The position numbers and the translations under genes were made by a program. A stretch of DNA of 64,000 nucleotides, taken from Nymphaea colorata. Its lineage: Eukaryota; Streptophyta; Magnoliopsida; Nymphaeales; Nymphaeaceae. The stretch lies in the NCBI RefSeq assembly GCF_008831285.2, contig NC_045140.1:5497528-5561527 (forward strand). The letters are read 5' to 3'. Below are positions 24,154-36,100 of this stretch, piece after piece. The notes under the pieces are model-generated. The model was not told the DNA's origin and made no database searches. It saw only the letters and a program-made list of their open reading frames with translations. Position 1 is the stretch's first letter; every line of letters begins with the position of its first letter.

Positions 24154-27100
24154 TAATTTGAAGTTTTGAAAAACATTGACAAGAGTTGAAGATTAACATG
24201 AGAAACTCTAAAGTCGGATTCAAGTCGGCAGACACAAGTCAATTTGTATTAGGTGTATTCGTGCTATTGCGGCTGCATCTGTTCCATCCTGCTGTTCCAC
24301 TATTCTGGCGACATTAAATCCACATCTAGAACCTACCAAATCCCGTGTTTGACAACTGTCATTTTGATTGCAACGTATGGACCTCAAATTGTGCAGTGTT
24401 GGTTTCAGACCTAGGGAAGAGTGACAAAGTCTAAGAGTATTTCATTATAAGTCAAGCCTTCATCCTTTACTCTTACTCTTTGGTTAAAAGCCGAAGCTTC
24501 CATCCTTTTTCCATTTCTCATAGAGTACCAACATCTACTTATGTCCTTGAAAATAACATCTCTATTATGTTTCTTCTATATTATGTTTCAACCATTAAAG
24601 CTTTATAAAAAGAAATAATCATAAAACTAAAACTTGGTTCAGAATTTTATTTCTTTTCAAATTGACAACCTTAGTGATTTTGTGAGATATACATAATTAG
24701 ATAGTTCCTTCCCTTTATTCTCATAGTGGGAAAACCTTTCATTTGAAAATTATACTTGCACTTGATCTCTGTCGGATCAAATCAACTCAGGAGAATCGCT
24801 TTATTGTCATCCATTTAGTAACAACTGGAAGTTTGAATCTTCATGCTTTCCGCATTACCTTACAGCTCAAGACCCTGGAAGCAAAGGGAATGGGTGGGGC
24901 CTTCGAGCCTTTTTTGGGCGGTGGGATTAATATCTCTTGCTCACTCGGAACTGCTGGGGTTTTCAAATCTCTTGCTCACTCGAAACAGCTGGAGTTAGAA
25001 TTCGGCGAATATAAGCAAACTTATTCCTGACAAAGGCGGGATTACTCAAGATCTATAAGTCAATCTGAATAATAAAGAACTATTTTTACTGATTAACTAA
25101 GTGCACAAAATTTATTAAGAAAGAGAACGATGAAACACCTGTTGTTGATCTTTAAAAGAGACAAGAAAATGACGAACGAACCATTTAGTGTGTAAGATCG
25201 ATTGCCACGAATTTCGTGTTGACTAGTTATAATTTCTTCACTCTAATTATGGGGATGTTTGGAATATTTGCTTATGATTTTGCCTGAATAAATTCATCAG
25301 GTAATCCTCTTTCATGTTTGGAAGTACTTGTCATGTTTACGTCGACGCAGCTTAAGACCTCGAAAACAGGAGGAATGAAGGTATTTGGACCTCTTTTTTT
25401 TCTGGCAGTAGATTATTAACATCTCGGCCTTTCGCTCACTTGAAAGCATTGTCGCAAAAAACATGTACGGGTATGATATGGTGAGAACTTTCTCGAGTAT
25501 AATACTGTAGAGTTATATATCTCAAGAAAATCTCACCAATTTTTTAAAAAATTAAAACATTTAATAAATCCTGAAAATTATAAAAAATAAAAATACCAAA
25601 AAATGTGAAAAAACGCATATAATATGCATATAATAAGTGTTTTTATCACGTTTTTTTTTATTTTCTAACGTTTTTTTCACGTTTTATATGACTGGCTCTG
25701 TTTTGGCGTATTATACATGTTTTTTTCGAATAAGATGCATTTTCTGTGACAAAAACTATGTACTTATAAATGTATGCCAACTTGGAATAGGAGAATTAAG
25801 GGATAAAAATTCAGTTGTCTTGTGGGGAAAACTGAATGATTTAAAAACTTGGCTTTGGCATCCACTTAGTTGAAAAAGTTCAAACATTTCACATAGTCAT
25901 GCTTAAGTTTTGGTGCTATAACAAAAAAATTGGATTTCTTTAACTTAACTGCTCGTGTTCTATATAATTCAATCAGTGAAATGAAAGAAATCAAAACTTG
26001 TGTATTTGAAGCATGTTATATGTAAGATTTTCGATTTTCACAAAAGAAAATTGACAAGAACCAACATCAACTCATCCAAATGGACCCCCCGCTAGAATGA
26101 CCAGCTAGGACCAAAAAATATAAAATATCATGTGGACAAGGAAGGAAGATTACACCTCAAAGTGCAAAGATAAACTCTATCTCCGCAGCTAAAACATGTC
26201 CCCTTTCATATTTTTAAGCATATAATGCAATATTTTGGAAGCCAACTTCCATATTATAGTTTATAACATAACAGATGAGGTGGAATCTGTCCATCCCTTA
26301 TGACCACGTGCTCTCCTCGCACTCGAACATGTGGACAAGTGTCGTATTGTAGGGGCTTCGAACAAAGCACGAACTCGTCGAAGCAAATTCATGAAACAAT
26401 AACATGTTGTTCTTTCTTAGTAAAACAAATGACCTGATGATGATGAGAACACAAGTTTTCCTTTCTGTTCTCATGTTTTGAGTAAATTGCTTTTCCCAGC
26501 TTTGTTTTTTGGTAACTTCTTTCTCTTCTTCTTGTCCTCCTTCGTTTGATATGCCCTTTTCATCTTTTATTGTTGGTCTCCTCAACTTTTGCATTTTTCT
26601 ATCTTCTGATTCTTTTCCCCTTTTCTTGTTCTTGATTCGTTTTTCTTTTGCACTTTGTTCATATTCTTTTTCTCATAATTGTCGTTTGGTATTCTTCGAC
26701 TCGTTGTAATTCTTTTTCCTATTTTCTTTTATCACACTTCACTTCTTAGCATTAGCTTGCCATCCTAATAAGACGTTTCAAATGTAAAGTCGGAGCGATT
26801 GGAGCCCCGATGGACATGCCTGTGCAATCAAACGCGGGACATGTTGTCTCGATGTCGGTGACCGCGTGAATCAAATCAACAGTACACAAAAGGGAGGATA
26901 AACTGATTAAGTGCTATAGGGAAACCTCGGGGCGAGTAATCAGGGCATTAATTTGACAAAATAGATTCTGTTTGTCCTTTCTGTTCATGTGCGTGCCACC
27001 AAGCACGGGACACACTGTCTGGAATTAGTTGTTCACGTGATCAAACAGTATACAACAAAAGGACAGAAACTCACTCGCAATAAAAGGGGAACATGTGCCC

Positions 27101-28431
27101 CTCGACTCTTACTGAAAAATACATGGAAATGCATGCTGGATCCAGGTAGGGAGGTGCCTGGCCGTTAGCTTAAAACGTGTTTGACAACTGAAACTTTATA
27201 TTATTTGTATCACAACATTTCATGCATGTTTCATATCATGGGTTCATTTAGTAAACAGATGTGAGCCTCCCCTCACCTCAGGTGGATTCCTCCTTTTGCT
27301 CCTCGGCCTACGCATTACTGACTCATATGCCACTGTAAACACCAATTCTTGTCCGACTTGCATGTGTTAACCATGCCGCTAGCATTCATCCTGACATAAA
27401 ATCAGGTAACCGTTCAATGAATATGACTAAAAAATTGGAGTAGATTTATTGAATACTTTTTAAGGCGTTTCGTTAATCTACCTCAATTTTTTAGAGTAGA
27501 TTCATAAAACAGTTATAAATTGCGCCCTTTGTTTCAAAAAGAGGAGGGTGGGTTATTCACATTTCATTTGATGGTCAGAGGCGAATTGAAAGCTCAATAG
27601 TGGTAATTCTAAAGATCTTATGGGAGAAAAATAGTAATGTCTCATACGTTACCCATAATATGTAGAATGGAAGTATCGACGTAATTTCATAGAGTCCTTT
27701 GATATGAGTGCCACAAGAAGCCAGATAAGGCCTTATAGGATACTACATTCCAAAATGTCATAGTCCGTAAACTTGTGACTCAGACTCGAATCGGCTAAAC
27801 ACTGAGTCACTGGTTCAAAGAGTTTGACTCGGTGAAACTCTAACCGACGTACTCCGTAACCAGACAGGTAAGCGGCTAGGTTCTAATAGGACCCACATAA
27901 GTTGGGGTTGGGCTCTGCCTGGCACTATCAACGTGGGTCCAGGTTTCTCACAGACCAAGCTCGGACCCCTCTTAGCTCATGTGCAGCCAGACTGGAGTTA
28001 GCCAGAAACTAAGCACGAATTAATTTGAAATATATTCTTATATATTTGAAAAGCTTGGTCGCTTTCGGGAAAGGCAGGCGACTTTTCGTAAATATTATCT
28101 TCTTTTGAGATGAGGAGGAAGTTGGATATAATTAACTGATGAGGAGGAGATGGGCCCCAATACATACTTTCCTACGCCTCCTCTACGTCAACCACAAACT
28201 CATAAGAAAGGAAAATCTTACGTATATTGAATCTTAATGAGCCAACGACATAGTTTGACAGGAAAGTTTGTCACATGCCCCGTATCTCTGTCCCAATCAA
28301 ACGCCACTATCTCCATAACATTGAAAAAATTTCTTTTCAAGCCTACTTTTTGCTTTCTAAAAAAAAAAAGATTGCCTTGTCCATACTTTTTTAATAAGGG
28401 TCACATTCTTATAAAAATCCTGTCAAATAGG

Positions 28432-28459
28432 ATATATATATATATATATATAGATATAG

Positions 28460-28484
<25 letters not shown>
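28432..28484. repeat. Microsatellite (TA)n with TAGA interruptions
   Basis: A 53-base TA tract interrupted by GATATAGA. A +-strand frame ending here owes its Tyr/Ile tail to this tract. Confidence 0.9.
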
Positions 28485-28490
<6 letters not shown>

Positions 28491-28690
28491 GTATTTACTT
28501 GACCCAATCTTTATGAAAATTTTAAATATGATGTTAAATAAACTCAAATCTGGTGAGACACTTTATATATATACAAGAATAAACATTTAAGATTTCTATT
28601 TAAAAATAAAAAACTTTTAAGATGTTGCCGACACCAGTCACAATGTGGTACGCCACTGATTCTAGCGCTGTGACATAAATCCAGCATGAA

Positions 28691-29140
28691 GGACACGCTA
28701 AACGCCGTATTTGACCACCGTCATTCTCAATGCAAACACGGACCTCATGTTCTGCAAGTTTTGAGTCTTGCGCAACAAAGAAAATGGGGACACGCTAAAT
28801 GTCGTATTTGACCACCATCATTCTCAATGCAAACATGGACCACAAGTTGTGCAAGTTTTGAGTTACACCTCATGTTCGGCTCGAGTCTGTCGAGTTATTT
28901 TCAAACTCGAGCCAAGTCGAGCTCGAGGTTTCATTAGTCGAGCTGCTCGGCTTGTGTTGACCCTACAAACAACCCCTAAATATATATAACTCAACACAAC
29001 TGAATCCTTATTAGGTGTATTCATTTCAATACGTGTGTATGAAGAACACGCTAAATGCCGTATATTTGACCACCGTCATTGTCAATGCAAACATGGACCT
29101 CATGCTCTGAAAGTTTTGAGTCTTACGCACCAAAGAAAGC
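28691..29140. repeat. Three copies of a ~97-bp unit, split by an insertion
   Basis: Units start at 28691, 28788 and 29044. Each reads G(G/A)ACACGCTAAA...GTAT...TTTGACCACC(G/A)TCATT...CAATGCAAAC...GGACC...GTTTTGAGT. The first two are directly adjacent, with a 97-base offset. Between units 2 and 3 lies sequence rich in CTCGAG/GTCGAG words (about 28875-28955), then a copy of the lead-in 'ttattaggtgtattc' that also precedes the matching place in copy 1 (24249). The local amplification therefore included that lead-in. Confidence 0.75.
28875..28955. repeat. CTCGAG-rich dispersed repeat fragment
   Basis: The stretch reads CGGCTCGAG, GTCGAG, ACTCGAGCC, AAGTCGAGCTCGAGG, GTCGAGCTGCTCGGC. Repeats made of ctcgag/gctcga words are widespread in plant genomes and are usually remnants of DNA transposons. 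A related stretch occurs at 46560-46930 in this window. Confidence 0.45.
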
Positions 29141-29756
29141 GGGCGAACTAAATATCCGGGAATTCCTGTGGCCAGTGGTAGTCTGTGACAACCGGTTGTG
29201 GTGTGATCTGAGCCTTCAAACAGTGGTGTTTGAATGGCTCCGTTGTTTTGTCCCGAAATCTTCTCCCCAAAAGCAGGCCTATTTGGCGGGATCTTTTGGA
29301 AAATTTCTGGTCACATTAATCGACATCAAGGCGTTCAATTATGTAAGCCAAGTCCTAGATGCCATATAATTAAGTCTTAGCCCATAAGTTTTATGAAAAA
29401 GCCAATCCTCTCTAAGTGCTAGTTTCAAAGTGGTCCATTTTTACTTTCATTTGAAAATCAAGGTTTTTTTTTTTCTTTTTTCAAATTAAAAGTGAGCATG
29501 AGCCCTTATCATTAGTATTATCAATGAACTCATGAATCAGGAGAGGAGCCAGAATTTTTTTTTTTTTATGAAGCACTAAATATATGGTTAACTAATTTTC
29601 AATTGATTATGGAGCAGTGATCCGGATCTCGTGGAGTATAACTAAACCCAAATTCACTAAGTTTCAACACTGAATTAATGTTTGAAATTTAAAGCTTGAA
29701 ATTTAAAGTGAACATGCTTCTTACTCGAAAAAATTTAAGTGCATCACTTCATGAAC

Positions 29757-29890
29757 AGGACGGAGCTGGCCGGGGAGCGCATGGGCCTTGGCCCCATCTC
29801 AATTTTTTTTTTTTTACAAAAAAATTACATGTAAAATTTCAAAAAAAATTACTTGTCTTATATAAAAATTTTAAAAAATGATATTTCGGT
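29757..29890. repeat. Dispersed repeat, GC-rich end with AT-rich core
   Basis: It begins AGGACGGAGCTGGCCGGGG and continues TGGGCCTTGGCCCC. A poly-T run and an AAAATTACATGTAAAATTT core follow, with 'acttgtcttatataaaaattt' at the end. The order is the mirror image of 44150-44330 (ATATAGAACAAGTGACATTTTT...TTACATGTAAATTTT...GGGTCAGGGCCCATG...GGCTC). This proves an inverted second copy. Confidence 0.6.
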
Positions 29891-31290
29891 CAGTATCAAC
29901 ATTGAGAAACTTTAATTCGAACCTCCTCATGAAAAAATTTTGCTTCGACATACCCTTATTCTCATGAGTACCATTCATTTGAAAATTCATGCTTGGGCAT
30001 GACCTCAATCAAATAAAGCAAAACCAAATCATGTGAAACGCTTTATTAGCATCCATGTTTGGCAACAACAAGTATTGAAGTTTGAATATTCATATACTTT
30101 TTCGCATCATCTTATATCAAATCAATCAAATCATGTGAAACGTTTTAATGGTCATCGTCCATCTAAAAACAGCCAGCATATTCCCCCACAAGGGCCCGAT
30201 GTAGATATTTGAATGTAGACAGATATGGCCGTTTATGATATAAAAATCAATTTCAATAAAAATATTTTCACATATTAATTGAAGAACACAAAAGTATAAA
30301 AATAAAACGGTAGAACCATTTAATGATGTTAGAAGAAGGGTCCAAACCCTCTTCCTTTTTTATTGTTGTTTCGAGTTTTGGTTGGACAATTCGTACAATA
30401 GTTGCATCAAGACTCATAAGAATCGAATTGATAACCGAGCTCTCATAAGTCAGTTGACCCGATCAAGTATGCTATAACTCACAGAGCTAAAACTATAAAA
30501 TCCTTACAAGACAATTATCAACATCATTTAAGGGTTCGGATCCATTTATATGCATTTTGCGTTGACTAGTCATAATTAGATTAATAACGATACTTAAAAT
30601 ATTTATGATTTTACGTGTAGATCATGAAATACAATTCACCTGGGCACAATCTAGAAGTGTGTAGTTGTCATTGGACGCGGACTTAGTTGGGCAGGTTATA
30701 CACATGGGGCTCACCCTAGTGGGCGCAGGGCATGCTACGCTTTATCAGTGTGAGGACTCGACCTAGGCCATGGCTCCACCCAAATCAAACGAAAAAAAAA
30801 TGCAGTATAAAAATTGATTTTTGTTTGTCTCTATGTATTTTTTGAATGTGAGTTCACTTTGACCCTACCCAAATCCAACCCACAAAACCCAACCTCTATT
30901 TGGCCCACCCCTGCCCCGGGTTCCGGCGCCTTTGATGCCTTCTTATTTAGCGCATAATTTAGCAATTTTACCTCCCAACTTAGATTTGAAAATAAAGGAT
31001 ATAAATTTAAGTACGTTATGGGGAGAACTAGATGATAGATTCAGGCCCCATTCAAATGGTGCTAAACCCATAGGTCTCGTCATCAAATTAGTGGAAAAAA
31101 AGCATGAAATTTTCAAAGTGGCATGCTTAAGTTTTGTTGGTATGGCAAAAATTCCCTTAAAGCTGGATTTCTTTAATTTAAACTGCTCAATTTCTATATA
31201 ATTCGGATGGTTAAAGATGACTATTATCTTATGAAAACTGAAGCATTTGTCATACAATTTTCATAAAGAATTATCGCAAGAGTTTGGTCA

Positions 31291-33015
31291 AATCAGGAAG
31301 ACGAAGCATCGCCGAGTGAATTGCGTGGTGCTCCGTCGTGTTAGGCGGGAATATATAAATGCATAATCAAACTATTTCATTCCCAAATGGTCTAATGAGA
31401 TGCAATTGCTTTTATAAGGGTTTAAATGAGTTGGGTATGTTCCATCACCCTGGTAATTTTAAATTCATTTAGTTACATTTGCAAAAAAAAAAAGAAAAGG
31501 AATTATGGGAATTTCAATGCTACTTAACAATTGATTACTGAAAAATAGTTATTAAATGGGTATTAACTACCATTTATAATCTGTTTTAGGATGAATTAAT
31601 AGGACTCTTATTCAAGTTTAAATCTGAATCTCTGTTTGAAATGTGATTGAAATACGATATAAAGATGATCGAGTTACGTCTTTTGCCACTCAGAACTGGA
31701 TGCGCGTTCAAATTCAAATTCTATCATTAAGAACTTGAATTCGCCAAGAACGGAGCCAGCCGCAATTTGAAACTGTTTCGTCTCTATCTCGAAACGACGC
31801 AGAGGCTCGTGTGTGCGTGTGTGTGAGAGAGAGAGAATATCCAACCAGCGAAAAAGGCGAAGAGTGGGTAAAAGGACAAAGGTGAGGATTAAAAACGAGT
31901 TGCTTTTAATGAATGAGAGCACTATCTTGCAAAAACTGCAGCGGGCAGAGGAGGAGAGGTGGTGGCGTCCTCTTCGTTCCTTCCGCGATGCTTCTTCTCT
32001 CATCCGTTTCTTCCTCCTCTTGCTCTATACAAATGGGTGGGACATAAAAAGAGGGAAAGACTTCATGCTTTTTTTGCAGAGACGTAGGATTTCAGAGTTC
32101 ATATATACCAGGTACTGACCTCTCTTTATTTCTCTCTCTCTCTCTCTCTCTCTGGAGAAGGAAGAAGGAAGGAGAGGACAGAAGGTTAATGTTCGTTGGT
32201 TTACGCAATTGACTGCCGCGTGGATCTTGTTCCACATGGAGGCTGCTGCGAAAGGGATGGCCTATATTTTTCTTCTTCTTCTTCTTCTTCCTCCTTTCTT
32301 TCTTACTAAGTTATCTTCGTTATTAGGAAATAGTGGTTAGCCGGTCTTTGAAAACTTCGAGTCGGCCCCTCTGGCAATTAAGGGGTTGCTAAAATTTATT
32401 GCGTTCGTCCAAATCCGAACCGTTGAATCTAAATTTGAAGTTGCGGGGAAAGCTTTTGGTATTTGAGGGACAATATTTTGAGCTTCGGTCTTCTTATTGA
32501 CTTTTCCTTCACCCTATTCTCTGTTGGTTTTCTGGTCTCAACATATAGGGAGATTTCCTTCATAGTTGTTCGCAACTCGCAAGTGATTGATCATCTGATT
32601 GTCCTTTGCCCATCGCGTTGAAGTTGCGAAAAGTGTTCCATTAGCTTTATTCGTCTTGGGTTGTTAATTGGAGTTCTTTGGAGGTTCGGACATTCTTTTC
32701 CCTTTTTGGGTATTATTTCTGATTTTTTTTTTGGTACTTCTTCCCATGATTGAAGATGGAAACGTTTTGATTTGCAAGTCCTCTTTGATTGCAATTCATG
32801 ACATTTTTGTGGTTTCTTATTTTGCATCAATCTGGGCAAGGAAGAAAAAACAATTATGTTATGTTAAATCGCTTTCAAGGTCTTTCTTCTTTCCATCCTG
32901 TCATTTGTTTATTTGCTCTAGTGATGACGTTTCTGATGCTCTCTATTTGTATCTGAACATACGTTCCCATGCTTCTCTCATATTCCTGATTAACTTTGCG
33001 TTGGTTTTCTTTCAG
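31291..33015 (+). promoter_or_regulatory. Promoter and likely leader intron of the RGLG gene
   Basis: No separate gene is seen. Microsatellites lie at 32131-32153 (CT) and 32268-32290 (TTC). A plausible untranslated first exon ends at 32111 (ACCAG before GTACTG), and a strong acceptor, TTTTCTTTCAG, ends at 33015. This would give a leader intron of about 0.9 kb (32112-33015). The acceptor is convincing; the donor is one of several possible. The 141-codon hydrophobic frame at 32668-33093 lies inside this intron and its downstream leader and is taken as noise. Confidence 0.35.
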
Positions 33016-33117
33016 ACCTTTAGGTGGGAAGTTGCAGGACTAAATCTCCTCAACGTAGTCTTCGTGCATTTTGCATCAATCCCGGTTGAGTAATCGTTTT
33101 TGTAATTGGCGTTGGTT

Positions 33118-36100
33118 ATGGGCAACAAATCATCTAGGGAGAGGGATTACAGGCATTCTTCATCCTTTCCAACATATTCCCAGCAGACTCCATGGGACCA
33201 TGCACCGCCACCAGCACCACGTGCATATGCAGAACCACCTTCTACTGCACACTATTACCCGGAGGAGCCGAAGCGAAGGCTGCAAAAAATGTACTCCAGG
33301 ATTGCAGACAATTATACTTCTCTTGAACAGGTATGGCTGATGTGCGTATATGCATACTGACACCATATATATGATTGAAAAAATGCATTTTTTTTTTCTT
33401 CTTAATTTTAACTTGTCACTGGTTCTAGGAATAGAATGTAGTATCTCCACGATCTGGTTCTGAAGATTCATGCCTCTTTGGCTTCTTATTGAAAAACCCA
33501 TCCTGTTTAGTTGGTCTGTGTAAAATTGAAGCTACGGTTATGTGGTGCGCTTGACTCATTCGTCTGCTGACTCTGCTGAAGATATTTTGAGTTAAGAAAG
33601 TGATGAAAATAGCTGCAAGTCAAAAAAGGAAAAAAAGAAAACCTTTCTTTAGTTTTCATTTTATGGAAGGTTAAAATGATGAACCAAAACCGCTGGTCTT
33701 TCATTTGCTCAATGGTATTTCATAGGCTAATTTACGTCTTTCCTTTTTGTATGGTAAAAGATGCACCCAATTTGCTTGTCTAGGTTAAAAAACTATCAGG
33801 CATTGTTCATAACCTATGCATGAGTCACACAAACATTTGCAATTTCAATGAGAGTGCCAGTTAGTGACAGGATTCTTCACAAACCCTAGACAGTCTATTG
33901 AAACAAAACTAACAAGTTTCTGGCAAGCAAGAAAATAGTGGTTAGAAAGATGCACATAGCGTGGAACAGAAGAAGCTTGCCCTCTAATGACAGTCATGAT
34001 TGCAGTTGACATAATGTTTTGTGAAATACCAAAAGATGCTGCTCAAGTTTGAAAATGTGTATTTGGATGTGTCTAGACGGCCCTTGTCTCAGTGTGGATC
34101 TTATAAAAAAATTATAGAAATGAATATATTCTGCCACCTTATATTTAATAATGCGTAAACATAGTACGTGTGTGGCATATAGGTCAGACGAACCCTGAAA
34201 AGTTGAAAGTTGAAACTATGTTCCAGTTGTAAAACTTCTGGAAAGGTGTGTATTAACTTTGGTTTCTCTAAAGAAGCATTAATACCATGGTTTACCATTA
34301 TGTTCCCTTATATAGTATCATAATATACTATTTCTTATAATTTTTACTGGTTATATAGCTCTAAAGCAGACCTAACTAATCTGGAGAATCTTTATTTGTC
34401 TTTGTATTTGTTGCTGTTCTAGTGTGTGCACATACAACGGAGGTCCGAATTGTCAAAACTCAAACTCTTATTAGTCCACTCATGCTCGGCAGCTCGAGTG
34501 TGTAGAGTGTTAAGGGAAGTGGGTGAGTTGGTGGGTTATAATACGTTACGAATTGGTGGGTTATAATACATTACTTCATTTAAAGTTTCTGAATGGTAAG
34601 TTATATTTTTTCATGTAATAAACAATCAAAACACTTCTTGAACTTGAGTTTTTCGCATGGTTTATGGTTTACCATATCATGCAACTCTAATTTAGGTACT
34701 TTATTCTAAAAATGATTCTTGGAAAAGAGAATTATTATAAACCACTAATCAACAGTGTTTATATTGATATATTTAAAGGAAAATTTTGACTACCAGGGAT
34801 CCTTGAGCAAGAATTCTTTGGATCTCATGCTGGCACAGCTATGTCTGGAATACGAGGTTAAAGCATGGCAAATGTGCACTCATTCGCAAAACAAAAAAAT
34901 GCCTTTATTCTATCGTTATAATGGTGCTATCGTATTTATTTTTCAGGAACAGATAGCTGGGCTTTGGGCCAGCTCCTATTATCTTTCTTTTTTTCTAATT
35001 GTTGTCTTAGTTCATATCATAATGTCTTGTTTTTTCACACTAGTTACTAATGAATCCTTTTTAGTTATATTAGCTTGTTATTTTTCTGTTTTTAAAAGTA
35101 ATTCATTGAGATTTTTCAATTTATACTTACAGGTGCTTTATTGTTATTTATCTCTTGATTGAAATGTGAAAAAATTTAACGGAAATTTCTGTATCTTGAA
35201 GCCCCTAAGCACGAGTTTCACATTGCAGGTGACTGAAGCTCTTGCAAAAGCAGGACTCGAATCTTCCAATCTAATCGTGGGTATTGACTTCACAAAGAGT
35301 AATGAATGGACAGGTTTTGCCCATCCCATTCTGGATATTGTTTTATGACACTTAAACACGTGACAGAGAAATCTATGTATTTTGGAGCTAAGGTTTGATC
35401 GATCTATCCAGGTGCTAGGTCATTCAACCGCCGTAGCTTGCATCACATAGGCGATACTCCAAATCCCTATGAACAAGCTATTTCTATTATTGGGAGAACT
35501 TTGTCTGCTTTTGATGAGGACAATTTGATCCCATGCTTTGGCTTTGGAGACGGTTGGTTTCTTATCCTTTCTGATCAGTTCTGAACCATTAGTTTAAGAT
35601 CTAAAGGCATAGTTCGGTAATTCTGGGTGGTTTTTGACAGCAAGAACACATGATCAAGAGGTATTCAGCTTCTTTCCTGACGAGAGGCCTTGTAATGGAT
35701 TTGAAGAAGTGCTAGCACGCTACAGGGAAATAGTTCCTCAGCTTCGTCTAGCTGGTTGGTGCATCAGCCAAATTCGTCTTATTGTTGTGTTCCATTATCA
35801 TCAATACCAAATGAAGCTTCTAAACTATTTTTTTTTTTTTTTTTCTTGTCAACAACAACTTGAAGGGCCAACATCTTTTGCACCAATTATTGAATCAGCT
35901 ATCACAGTAGTGGAACAAAGTGGAGGACAGTATCATGTACTACTGATAATAGCTGATGGACAGGTAAGTTATGCTTAGTTATTTTTAGACATCTGTGTTT
36001 ATTCATCAACTTGAACTAGTTCTGGTTCCTGAAACTATAGCTAATGGCTCATGGCTTCCATGCTTGTAACAACTTGCAACTCAAGGACAAATTTGGTCAA

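Larger units (their letters stand above)
20940..26060. repeat. Copy 1 of an old ~5-kb tandem duplication
   Basis: Noncoding sequence that recurs in the same order and orientation at 26440-31290. Matching anchors (copy 1/copy 2): CAATCAAAC 21341/26825; TGTCCTTTCTGTTCATGTG 21484/26973; GGGTCCAGG plus CAGACCAAGCTCGGACCC 22171/27935; CATAGTTTGACAG 22488/28249; CGTRTTTGACMACYGTCATT 24344/28706; CATTTGAAAATT 24740/29977; GTTGACTAGT 25217/30560; CATGCTTAAGTTTTG 25898/31122. The offset drifts from about 5.48 kb to 5.76, 4.36 and 5.2-5.3 kb, which shows large insertions or deletions since the event. I find no gene in this copy. The frames at 24743-25030 and 25637-25873 have no counterpart kept open in copy 2. 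Confidence 0.8.
26440..31290. repeat. Copy 2 of an old ~5-kb tandem duplication
   Basis: The second copy of the 20940-26060 segment, starting around TTCTGTTCTCATG (26463) and ending soon after ACAATTTTCATAAAG near 31265. It lacks most of what lies at 22990-24160 in copy 1. It contains its own local amplification at 28691-29140 and a dispersed repeat at 29757-29890. No gene is supported in it. The 96- and 104-codon frames (29079-29369 +, 30943-31257 -) show no domain and are not conserved in copy 1. Confidence 0.8.

Noticed and set aside
32668-33093. A 141-codon hydrophobic +-strand frame upstream of RGLG
   Set aside because: It overlaps a strong splice acceptor at 33015, is T-rich, has no domain, and lies in the probable leader intron.
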